From contig CAYNTO010000003.1 in the NCBI GenBank assembly GCA_964400355.1, positions 111,109 through 175,108 on the forward strand: a stretch of 64,000 bases of DNA. The letters are read 5' to 3'. The position numbers were made by a program, and so were the translations under genes. This document shows, one piece after another, positions 16,322-23,861 of this stretch. Each line of letters starts with the position of its first letter. Positions within the stretch are counted from its first letter, which is position 1. The DNA is from JACKAL01 sp964400355. GTDB taxonomy: Bacteria; Bdellovibrionota; Bdellovibrionia; Bdellovibrionales; JAGQZY01. The notes under the pieces are model-generated. The model was not told the DNA's origin. It made no database searches and saw only the letters and a list, made by a program, of their open reading frames with translations.

Positions 16322-17434
16322 TCACTTGAGTGTTGGGCGACTGGTGAATGCCGTACTCCAGGAAGGTCCACAATATTCTTTTTTAAAGTCGCGCTTACTT
16401 CCATGAACCGTTCCCACGCCATCAATGATCGCGGTCTTGCGGGCGCGCACATCTTTTACATACACCGATTTTACCAAAGTAAGACGGTATTCCAGCAGTT
16501 TTTTTAATTTGGCAGTCTCGCTGGCTTTTGCGTTTGTTTTGAGCCATGTGGCAAATTTGCTCTCTACGCCCGAAGTTAAACTCCCATTTTGAACGACAAT
16601 ATCAAAAAAGAACAAATAAGAGCGCATTTCTTTAAGGTTGTACTTGGTCATGTAAGCGATTGCCCGGTTATGAATTGTTTTTGCGGCCTGTATTTGCACA
16701 GAAACATAGGCGGGCGTGCTAGCAAGGTTCTGCAAAGAATTTTTCCAAGCTGCTTTGAAGGAGCTTCCCGAGTATAGATTTTGTACCGCCCAATTCACTG
16801 ATGCCTGATTGCGGTTGCTGGACGCTTTTTGAAGCGGAAGATTTTCGCCGGCCGCATCGAGGAGTTCAGGATCATCGAGTGATGAGGTGGGGTTGTCGTA
16901 CACGTCTAAATCTTCTTTGCTGGCTTTTGAGAGCAAGCTTCCGCCATTCCATGTTTTCAACATACCTGTCATTGAAGTGAACTGTGCGGACGTGAGATTT
17001 GTCTTAAAACTACTTTCATTTTTCTTAAGCAACTGTAAGAGAAGAGTTTGCAGCGAACCCTGGCCCAAGTTTTGATTAAACAGACCCAGGCTCACACCTT
17101 GTCCATCAAAGTTGTTGGAGAGGTTTTCCCAACCTTCATGACCTTCGAAGCTTCCACTCATATTCATAGCCAAACCGAAAAGCGTCGCTGTGATTTGATT
17201 GGTGCCAGTAGGCCAGGTCACTTTGTCGAAGTTGAGATCAGAACAAATATTAGGCTTGAGATTTGACGTCACCGAGTTGTCGCTCGATTCACTAGAAGAA
17301 TCGGAATCATCGGTTGCGGAGTTTTCATCATCGCTCAACAGAGTTGACGTGTAGAGACTGGGATCGGCGTTTTTTCCGCAAGAAATGCTCACCAGTGAAG
17401 CCAGTACAATAAAGGCGAAAAGTGTAAAACGCAT
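16322..17434 (-). CDS. Putative lipoprotein with lysozyme-like pattern
   Basis: 370 residues. The signal peptide is followed by SISCGK (a weak lipobox with Ser at -3), then an acidic Ser-rich spacer (about residues 35-58). Around residue 95 the sequence MSGSFEGHEGWENLSNNFDGQGVSLGLFNQNLGQGSLQTLL recalls the active-site region of lysozyme-like peptidoglycan hydrolases (catalytic Glu, then DGxGxSxGxxQxNxGQGxLQ). A cell-wall hydrolase is the best guess, from pattern memory only. AGAGG lies only one base from the ATG. Convergent with uppP. Confidence 0.5.
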   Translation of the reverse strand: MRFTLFAFIVLASLVSISCGKNADPSLYTSTLLSDDENSATDDSDSSSESSDNSVTSNLKPNICSDLNFDKVTWPTGTNQITATLFGLAMNMSGSFEGHEGWENLSNNFDGQGVSLGLFNQNLGQGSLQTLLLQLLKKNESSFKTNLTSAQFTSMTGMLKTWNGGSLLSKASKEDLDVYDNPTSSLDDPELLDAAGENLPLQKASSNRNQASVNWAVQNLYSGSSFKAAWKNSLQNLASTPAYVSVQIQAAKTIHNRAIAYMTKYNLKEMRSYLFFFDIVVQNGSLTSGVESKFATWLKTNAKASETAKLKKLLEYRLTLVKSVYVKDVRARKTAIIDGVGTVHGSKRDFKKEYCGPSWSTAFTSRPTLK

Positions 17435-17864
17435 ACCTCTTTAACGGTATCAGGACTCGACTTATGAATGGTCCTGGATTCGTCGAAATTTTGGTCGATT
17501 TAGACTATTAGCCTGATATTTAAATCGAATTGGCTGCCGGTAAACCCTATTTTTTTACTGCGAGATTGGGAAATTTCGTTGAAATCCTTTCCAAAAGAGG
17601 TGGGTTTGTAATCGATAAGTTTTCAATTAGGACGATCGGTTAGCTCAAACGCGCATCAGCGAGGTGACCATTTCAGATCTTAAATGGTGGGATAAGTGAA
17701 TGGATTTGCGTGAGAATAGATAAGTGGAAAACGAACCATAATAGGATCTATCAAAATTATTCATAGATACAATGTTTGATTAAAAGTGGTCGTTCGACAA
17801 ATCTCGACCTTGTACCAGGACGAGTTTCTTGGACCACCGGGAAGGGTGAATGGGAGGGAAGAAT
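17435..17864. other. 430-base intergenic region between divergent genes
   Basis: No gene fits here. It holds the upstream regions of the lipoprotein gene (minus) and the DUF4360-like gene (plus). Two symmetric elements are visible: CAGGAC/GTCCTG at 17451-17476 and a long palindrome at 17667-17688, listed separately. I found no convincing -35/-10 pair and no recognisable riboswitch. Confidence 0.6.
17667..17688. promoter_or_regulatory. 22-bp near-perfect palindrome, candidate operator
   Basis: Arms ACCATTT and AAATGGT flank an AGATCT core; only one symmetric pair (C at 17674, T at 17681) breaks the symmetry. It lies about 177 bases upstream of the DUF4360-like gene. Size and symmetry fit a dimeric regulator site. 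There is no T-run, so it is not a terminator. Confidence 0.45.
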
Positions 17865-18473
17865 ATGAAGGGATTATTATTAACAGCACTATTGGGGTTG
17901 GTTTCATTTGGCGCACACGCGGATGATATTGCATTGGGCGAACCATCTTATGGAGGCACGGGGTGTCCGCAAGGAACAGTGGGAATTACGCTTTCACCAG
18001 ATTCAAAAGTTCTAAGCATGATTTTTGATTCTTACGTTGCCGAAGCCGGCAAATCGATTGGTAAGACTTTGCAAAGACAAACATGTAATTTGTCGGTGCC
18101 AATCCATGTGCCACAGGGCATGAGCGTGAGCGTCCTTAAAGTGGACTATCGTGGATATGTGTATGCTCCTAAAGGAACATCAGCGCAGTTCAATGTGGAA
18201 TATTTTTTAAAAAGCTTTAATGGTTCGACGACTGGTCCAAAAGTGTCCAAGTCATTCTCAAACTACGACAATGATTACTTGATCTCTAACCAATTGGGCC
18301 TTCAAGCCGTGGTTTGGTCGGCGTGTGGTGAGGACGTGAACTTGCGCGTAAATTCGTCGATGACGGCAAAATCAAATGCTAAAAAAGACGATGTGCTTGC
18401 AACTGTAGACAGCGTAGACATCGCTGGCGGCATCATCTACCAACTTCAATGGCAAACGTGTAAAAAGAAATAA
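17865..18473 (+). CDS. Secreted DUF4360-like protein, copy 1
   Basis: About 202 residues with a signal peptide ending near GAHAD. The mature part starts YGGTGCPQGTVGITLSPDSKVLSMIFDSY, the hallmark of DUF4360 proteins, and ends with LQWQTCKKK. Four Cys (GTGCP, RQTCN, WSACGED, WQTCK) are shared with the next gene and probably form two disulfides. DUF4360 proteins are exported and their function is not established. GGAGGG lies 7 bases before the ATG, which decides the start. A terminator follows. Probably a product of tandem duplication with its neighbour. Confidence 0.8.
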   Translation: MKGLLLTALLGLVSFGAHADDIALGEPSYGGTGCPQGTVGITLSPDSKVLSMIFDSYVAEAGKSIGKTLQRQTCNLSVPIHVPQGMSVSVLKVDYRGYVYAPKGTSAQFNVEYFLKSFNGSTTGPKVSKSFSNYDNDYLISNQLGLQAVVWSACGEDVNLRVNSSMTAKSNAKKDDVLATVDSVDIAGGIIYQLQWQTCKKK

Positions 18474-18493
18474 TTCGTATCGCACACATTTGT

Positions 18494-18520
18494 AAACGGC
18501 CCAAGCAGGGCCGTTTTTTA
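18494..18520 (+). terminator. Rho-independent terminator after DUF4360-like copy 1
   Basis: Stem AAACGGCCC/GGGCCGTTT (9 bp), loop AAGCA, followed by further T. It lies 21 bases after the stop and separates the two paralogous genes into different transcripts. Confidence 0.88.
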
Positions 18521-18572
18521 TTTCACGGAAGACGAGTTTTAAATCCAGATCCATACTGAGGGGGAAAAGGTC

Positions 18573-19442
18573 ATGGAGTCGCTTTTAAAAACTGTTGTGT
18601 TCGTTTCCATTGTATTAACGTCATCGCAAGTCTTTGCGCAATTCAACAATCCAGGTAAAAATAAAAAGCCACCAGGTATTAAAGATATTATTTCTGTTAT
18701 CGGAAAAAAGAAGAAACCAATCATGGATCTTGCCGAGAAGTTGGATCCCGTCCTTCAAGGCGATGAGGACGTCTCCGATTTTATCAAGGGCAAGGGCAAT
18801 GGTCCCGCCAATCAAGGTTCAGCATTAGTGAGCGGCGTGAAACTTAAGAAACCGCTCTTAGGTGGAACGGGTTGCCCAGAGGGCACAATTGGTGCTTCGA
18901 TGTCGCCAGATGCAAAGACTATTAGTCTCTTATTTGACAATTATATCGCTGAAGCGGGCCAATCCTCTGGAGTAAAGCGTGATATTAAGAACTGTTCGGT
19001 GCAATTGCCAATAGAGGTTCCGGCTGGCTACCAAATGACCATCGTAAAACTCGATTACCGAGGTTTCAATTCGATTCCTGACGGTGGCCGTGCACGGTAT
19101 GTGACGATGTATTCATTCTTCGACGGCCAAACGAATAAGCAAATTGGTAAGCGCATCCGCAGGAACTACATTTTTAACGGGCCATTGGAAGAAGATTATA
19201 CGATCTCCAGTGATGTATCGAACAAACCCGTTTGGTCTGCCTGTGGTAAGAGCCTCACGTTCCGGCTTGATACGCGCGCTATTGCTGTAACCAACGAAGA
19301 GGGCGAAGATGTCGTCGCGACGATTGATTCCGTCGATGCTTCGGTCGGCACCGCCGTCGAGTATCACTTGTCGTGGAGAGAGTGTTCAACAGACGTTTCG
19401 GGGGTTAAGCCCAAGCCAAAAAAGCCCAAATTTGGATTCTAA
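18573..19442 (+). CDS. Secreted DUF4360-like protein, copy 2, with N-terminal extension
   Basis: 289 residues. After the signal peptide (ends near VFAQ) comes a region of about 75 residues, basic at first and then acidic, absent from copy 1. The same domain follows: GGTGCPEGTIGASMSPDAKTISLLFDNY, KLDYRGF, WSACGKS and the end LSWREC. The four Cys are conserved. Cores are clearly paralogous but well diverged, so the duplication is old. The tail is Lys/Pro-rich. The ATG follows GGGGGAAAAGGTC. It has its own transcription unit because a terminator precedes it. Confidence 0.8.
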   Translation: MESLLKTVVFVSIVLTSSQVFAQFNNPGKNKKPPGIKDIISVIGKKKKPIMDLAEKLDPVLQGDEDVSDFIKGKGNGPANQGSALVSGVKLKKPLLGGTGCPEGTIGASMSPDAKTISLLFDNYIAEAGQSSGVKRDIKNCSVQLPIEVPAGYQMTIVKLDYRGFNSIPDGGRARYVTMYSFFDGQTNKQIGKRIRRNYIFNGPLEEDYTISSDVSNKPVWSACGKSLTFRLDTRAIAVTNEEGEDVVATIDSVDASVGTAVEYHLSWRECSTDVSGVKPKPKKPKFGF

Positions 19443-19519
19443 TGGTCTTACGAAACGTATCACTTTGAGGCGATCTTGCGTATCTTTCAGCAACGTGCGG
19501 GAGATGCCGATATAAATAT

Positions 19520-20134
19520 ATGATGATTATCCAGATCCTAATTTTTTTAAGCGCCGGCGAAATCACATACTTAGAAAAAGGTGGTCCAAAAATGAGTGAT
19601 GGCTTTGCCAAGTCATTTTGCACGAAACGTCGTCAGGAATTCGCGGCCAAATCGCCATGCAACACTACTGTTAACTTTGAACCCTTGGCGGTGAATAGTG
19701 GTGAGGGATGGAAGCGCACATGCGGATCCGAAGAGGTTACCTTTGAACTTTCTAATGATGTGAAGAGTGAATGTAGAGGCCCGTCAAAAGCATGCAAAGT
19801 AACTATAAAAAGAAATGGTGTGGTTTCTGAAACGAAAACGTACTACTCGAATGGCACTTACCAGTACATCAAGCATGGTAAAGATAAAAAAACTAAAATC
19901 ATGTGGGCCGACAATACGGACGGCGCCGAACTGACTCTTCACTACGACGAGAGTAAGGAATTTAGTAAGGGCGTCGGGCGCTTAAAATTGAAGGACACCG
20001 ATAAAGATGCAAAAGTGGACAACGCTCTCCTATCTAAAGACAACATCGTTCAGTTCTGTCGAGGAAATACACAAGCTCTAATCTCGGCCGGAGCGCCCGC
20101 AGTTGCATCAGACGGCACGACACTCGAAAAATAA
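19520..20134 (+). CDS. Exported or secreted protein of unknown function
   Basis: 204 residues. A short hydrophobic start (MMIIQILIFLSAG) may be a signal peptide. The rest is hydrophilic, Lys/Asp-rich, with six Cys (SFCTK, SPCNT, RTCGS, SECRG, KACKV, QFCRG) and repeats of Lys-Asp near the C-terminus. No family recognised. There is no good ribosome-binding site before the first ATG, so the start is uncertain; an in-frame ATG at MSDGFAKSFC (19592) is possible but would remove the signal. Follows the DUF4360 pair on the same strand and ends 72 bases before tRNA-Phe. Confidence 0.55.
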   Translation: MMIIQILIFLSAGEITYLEKGGPKMSDGFAKSFCTKRRQEFAAKSPCNTTVNFEPLAVNSGEGWKRTCGSEEVTFELSNDVKSECRGPSKACKVTIKRNGVVSETKTYYSNGTYQYIKHGKDKKTKIMWADNTDGAELTLHYDESKEFSKGVGRLKLKDTDKDAKVDNALLSKDNIVQFCRGNTQALISAGAPAVASDGTTLEK

Positions 20135-20206
20135 AATAGGGTTACAGTGAGAATGACATTAGTGATATTAATTGGTTTTTAGACGATTTGTCGCAATTAG
20201 GGAAAC

Positions 20207-20282
<76 letters not shown>

Positions 20283-20303
20283 AGTCAAATTACGAAGATC
20301 TCA

Positions 20304-20332
20304 TAGCTACTAATTGCGAGGATTGAAGTCAA
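20304..20332 (-). promoter_or_regulatory. Possible promoter of tRNA-Phe
   Basis: Minus strand TTGACT (20332-20327), 17 bases, TAGCTA (20309-20304). The -35 box is strong and the -10 poor; it sits about 21 bases before the mature tRNA 5' end. Confidence 0.4.
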
Positions 20333-20384
20333 GAATTCGAACCTCGCCTGTCGATTATTTATGGCTCTTTTGTATGCTTATAAA

Positions 20385-21542
20385 TTAAGCAAGTGCGTTA
20401 TTAAGATCCCACAGCAAATCGTCGATGTCCTCAATGCCCACGCTAATGCGCACTAAATTGTCGTCTATTCCTAGGGCTTTACGATTCTCAACAGGAACAC
20501 TTGCGTGGGTCATTATAGCAGGATGTTCGATCAAAGATTCCACACCGCCTAAGCTTTCGGCCAATGCAAATATAGAAACTTTTTCGAGAAAGCGGCGCGA
20601 CTCCTCAAGGCCACCTTTTAGATAAAAAGTGATCATTCCACCGAAGCCCAACATCTGTTCCTTTGCCAATGCATGCTGCGGATGACTCGGCAATCCCGGG
20701 TAGAGAAGTTTTTCTACCTTGGGATGGCTCTCGAGGAACTTGGCGACGGCCATGGCGTTTTCGGCGTGCTTTTGCATACGTAGCGGGAGTGTTTTCAGGC
20801 TGCGCATGCAGAGGAATGCATCGAATGTGGATTGAATAGCTCCCGTGGAATTACTGATAAAGGCGATTCGCTCCGCGACGTCGGTGTTCGAAGTGATCAA
20901 CGCCCCGCCGACCACATCGCTGTGACCGCCAATATACTTTGTTGTGGAGTGGAGGACCACCGTAGCACCTAACTCCAATGGGCGCTGAAAGTACGGGCTC
21001 ATGAACGTGTTGTCCACCACTGAGATCAGATTCTTTTTATTTGCTTCCGCGCACACCTTGCGAATATCGATGAGTTTAAGCATCGGGTTTGTGGGGGTTT
21101 CGATCCATACCATTTTTGTGTTCGGTTTTAAAGCGGCTTGGTAATTTTCGATTCTTGAGAGATCGACAAAAGAAAATTCGATACCATGATGTTTGATCAC
21201 TTTATCGAACAATCGAAACGTACCACCGTAGAGATCATCGCTAGCGATTACGTGATCTCCCGCTTTTAAGAGATGCATCATTACCGTAGTCGCTGCACAA
21301 CCAGAAGCAAATGCAAAACCGTGTTTGCCGGATTCAAGGCTGGCGAGGCAGTCTTCATACGCCTTGCGAGTGGGGTTGGCGGTGCGACTGTACTCATAAC
21401 CTTTGTGAACGCCGGGTGACTCTTGCACATAGGTGGATGTGAGGTACACGGGAGTCATGATGGCACCTGTGGTGGGGTCAGGAGTTTGCCCAGCATGAAT
21501 GGCTCGGGTGGCGAATGCTGTTTCTTTGTCGATCGTTTTCAT
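20385..21542 (-). CDS. Cystathionine gamma-lyase/gamma-synthase (PLP enzyme)
   Basis: 385 residues of the Cys/Met metabolism PLP family. Visible are FATRAIHAGQTPDPTTGAIMTPVYLTST, the phosphate-binding YSRTANPTR, VVDNTFMSP and the PLP lysine in HSTTKYIGGHSD. The family includes MetB, MetC and gamma-lyases that sequence alone separates poorly. Position 8 bases after cbs favours the gamma-lyase step of reverse transsulfuration (cystathionine to cysteine). GAGG lies 5 bases before the ATG, inside the end of cbs. Confidence 0.85.
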   Translation of the reverse strand: MKTIDKETAFATRAIHAGQTPDPTTGAIMTPVYLTSTYVQESPGVHKGYEYSRTANPTRKAYEDCLASLESGKHGFAFASGCAATTVMMHLLKAGDHVIASDDLYGGTFRLFDKVIKHHGIEFSFVDLSRIENYQAALKPNTKMVWIETPTNPMLKLIDIRKVCAEANKKNLISVVDNTFMSPYFQRPLELGATVVLHSTTKYIGGHSDVVGGALITSNTDVAERIAFISNSTGAIQSTFDAFLCMRSLKTLPLRMQKHAENAMAVAKFLESHPKVEKLLYPGLPSHPQHALAKEQMLGFGGMITFYLKGGLEESRRFLEKVSIFALAESLGGVESLIEHPAIMTHASVPVENRKALGIDDNLVRISVGIEDIDDLLWDLNNALA

Positions 21543-21550
21543 AATAGCCT

Positions 21551-22927
21551 CTACTGAGTCACGTTGTTAGTGATAAAGTCCAAAAGATCAATCTTAGTGA
21601 TAAGGCGAACGGTGCCCGTTTTGTCGCGCACAAGGGCGATAAATCCTTTTTGGAAATGGTCCGAGAGACTCTCTAAGGTGTCTTCCTCATCGACCCAGAT
21701 AATATTCCCTTTGATCAGGTGAATGATCGGCTCATCCGGCTTTAGTTTACCGGTTGCCAACGGAAAAATCAGATCGGATTCGTCGAGGATACCGACGATT
21801 TCGCCTTCCGAGTAAACTGGAACCTGTGAAATGTTGTGGGTTTTAAGAAGTTTCACCACATCGAGAACAGTTTGTCCTACTTTAGCAAAGATCAACTCGG
21901 GCTGATTCATCTCGTGAACAAGCTTCCGAACGTTGTTCGAGCGCATTGGAGATGGTAAGAAATTGTTGTCCTTCATCCAGTCGTCGTTAAAGGCCTTGCT
22001 GAGGTAAGCGCGACCGCTATCAGCCATCATGACTAAGAATGTTTTTGGCTCTTTGAACTGCTCGGAATATTTGAAGGCGCCGGCAAGTGCCATGGCCGAG
22101 GATGGACCAACACAAATGCCCTCTTTCGCAACGATTTCGCGCACCAAATGAAACGATTCCTTGTCCGTCACGCGTACGAAATCATCGATCACATTAAAGT
22201 GAACATTATCGGGGAGCATGTCTTCACCAACACCCTCCACTTTGTAGGGTTGCGCAGCCTCACGCACTTCTTTGTGGTAATAAAGATCATATAGAATACT
22301 TCCCACAGGATCTGGGCAAAGAATTTTTACATTTGGATTTTTTTCTTTAAGGTATTTTCCAACTCCCGACACAGTACCACCCGTTCCAGCGCCGGCGACG
22401 AAAACATCGACCTTGCCTTGAGTTTGATTCCAGATCTCCGGTCCTGTGGTCATGTAATGTTGTTTGGTGTTGTCGGGGTTGTGGTATTGATTCGTGATAA
22501 AACTATTGGGCGTAATCTCTGCCAACTTGTTGGCAACCGACATGTGACTGCGCGGATCAGTGGGTTCAACGGCAGTGGGTGTGATCACAACTTTTGACCC
22601 AAAGGCACGAAGAGCCGCACGCTTCTCTTCGCTGATTTTGTCGGGCATGACAAAGATAGATTTATAACCTTTCACCGATGCCACAAGTGCGAGACCCATA
22701 CCGGTGTTGCCGGAGGTGGCCTCAATGATCGTACCGCCAGGCTTGAGGTCGCCGCGTTTTTCGGCGCCTTCGATGAGAGAAAGGGCAATGCGATCTTTGA
22801 CGCTCATTCCGGGATTGAAGTATTCCAACTTCACCAAAAATGTGTGCGGTGAATTTTTAGGAACTACTTTGTTGAGTTTTACGATGGGCGTATTGCCTAT
22901 GGTTTCGAGAATATTATTGTAGATCAT
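21551..22927 (-). CDS. cbs: Cystathionine beta-synthase with C-terminal CBS pair
   Basis: 458 residues. The N-terminal PLP domain (about 1-320) has the lysine motif NPGMSVKDRIAL, EATSGNTGMGLA and the phosphate loop AGTGGTVSGVG. The C-terminal third has two CBS motifs (VPVYSEGEIVGILDESDL and IALVRDKTGTVRLITKIDLL), as in eukaryotic-type Cbs that respond to adenosyl ligands. Cysteine synthases lack this regulatory pair. It condenses serine with homocysteine. It overlaps a small upstream gene by 14 bases and is followed by the cystathionine enzyme. Confidence 0.88.
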   Translation of the reverse strand: MIYNNILETIGNTPIVKLNKVVPKNSPHTFLVKLEYFNPGMSVKDRIALSLIEGAEKRGDLKPGGTIIEATSGNTGMGLALVASVKGYKSIFVMPDKISEEKRAALRAFGSKVVITPTAVEPTDPRSHMSVANKLAEITPNSFITNQYHNPDNTKQHYMTTGPEIWNQTQGKVDVFVAGAGTGGTVSGVGKYLKEKNPNVKILCPDPVGSILYDLYYHKEVREAAQPYKVEGVGEDMLPDNVHFNVIDDFVRVTDKESFHLVREIVAKEGICVGPSSAMALAGAFKYSEQFKEPKTFLVMMADSGRAYLSKAFNDDWMKDNNFLPSPMRSNNVRKLVHEMNQPELIFAKVGQTVLDVVKLLKTHNISQVPVYSEGEIVGILDESDLIFPLATGKLKPDEPIIHLIKGNIIWVDEEDTLESLSDHFQKGFIALVRDKTGTVRLITKIDLLDFITNNVTQ

Positions 22928-23120
22928 TCATCTTTCCTTTTACGGGGTTGCGGGGATCAAAGGCCAACACAGCCGACAGACGGTCCACTTTACCTTCCTT
23001 GTACTCGATCCCCAGCTGCGCCATCAATTTTTTGATGAGCTTTTCATCCTGGTTATCGGACAACAGATGATCAACAAGTGTCTTGTAAACTGAAAGCACG
23101 TCCATGCGTTCCGGTGTCAT
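22914..23120 (-). CDS. Small protein upstream of cbs, unknown
   Basis: About 68 residues, helical and charged (MTPERMDVLSVYKTLVDHLLSDNQDEKLIKKLMAQLG), soluble. The start at 23120 is chosen because GAGGGAG lies 5 bases upstream; an earlier in-frame start adds 15 unsupported residues. The end overlaps cbs by 14 bases, pointing to translational coupling. No family recognised; it may be a partner or regulator of Cbs, which is inference. Confidence 0.6.
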   Translation of the reverse strand: MTPERMDVLSVYKTLVDHLLSDNQDEKLIKKLMAQLGIEYKEGKVDRLSAVLAFDPRNPVKGKMNDLQ

Positions 23121-23229
23121 GCGGTCTCCCTCTATTTGCCGTAAGGCAATACCGGAAACGACCATATCAATTTAGGGATGGCACTGCAATTTATCAGTCG
23201 TAGAGGACGCTGTGTCTAGGGCCTGCGGC

Positions 23230-23802
23230 CTAACGCACAATCTCTACTTTTCGGATAATAATAGGGACTTGCGGCTGGAGAGAGGTATCGGTGGGGGCTG
23301 ATGCGATTTTCATCACTACGTCCATGCCACCTGTGACCTTGCCGAATATGGTGTATTTCCCGTTCAGGCGCGTATTTTCGGTGGTTGTTATAAAAAATTG
23401 GCTACCTACACGCGTATCACCAGGAACCTTCGCCATAGCCACCATGCCAGGTTGGCTAAAATCCGAGCGATCTGGTGCCTCATCAAACATGTAGTAACCG
23501 GGCCATCCGCGACCGGTACCCCAAGGACAGCCGGTAAAAATTCCGAGAGAGGGGTGGGCGCGATGAATTTTTAGACCATTGTAAAATGGCTTATTTGATT
23601 TTTGCCCAGTGATGTCGATGTATTTCTGTTCGCCGATGGCCAATTTCACAAAATTTTCTACGGTTTTTGGCGCCACTAAGGGCATTAAACTAATTGTGAT
23701 CGTGCCCTGATCTGTAACAATGCGCGCTTGCGGATCTGCAAAAACATTCTGTGAGATTGCGTTTAAAACCAAAAAGACGACGAATAATAGGGCGGAGTTC
23801 AT
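23230..23802 (-). CDS. Exported cyclophilin-type peptidyl-prolyl isomerase
   Basis: 190 residues with a signal peptide ending near NVFAD, so periplasmic. The cyclophilin fold is evident in VTDQGTITISLMPLVAPKTVENFVKLA, FYNGLKIHRAHP, QPGMVAMAKVPGDTRVGSQFFITT and LNGKYTIFGKVTGGMDVV. The catalytic Arg position (usually FHR) is IHRAHP, and the QFFI core is present. It catalyses proline isomerisation in exported proteins. Downstream of glnE on the same strand, 59 bases after its stop. Confidence 0.92.
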   Translation of the reverse strand: MNSALLFVVFLVLNAISQNVFADPQARIVTDQGTITISLMPLVAPKTVENFVKLAIGEQKYIDITGQKSNKPFYNGLKIHRAHPSLGIFTGCPWGTGRGWPGYYMFDEAPDRSDFSQPGMVAMAKVPGDTRVGSQFFITTTENTRLNGKYTIFGKVTGGMDVVMKIASAPTDTSLQPQVPIIIRKVEIVR

Positions 23803-23861
23803 AATCTTATTTTACGGAAAATTTGCCGATGATAGCAACTGAATTCGCCAGTCTGCAGGTA

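Noticed and set aside
17501..17660. Possible riboswitch upstream of the DUF4360-like gene
   Set aside because: I compared it by eye to GEMM-type and other common riboswitch cores and found no conserved core.
23160..23229. Short GC-rich hairpin after the cyclophilin gene as a terminator
   Set aside because: The stem is imperfect, overlaps the stop codon and has no T-run on the minus strand.
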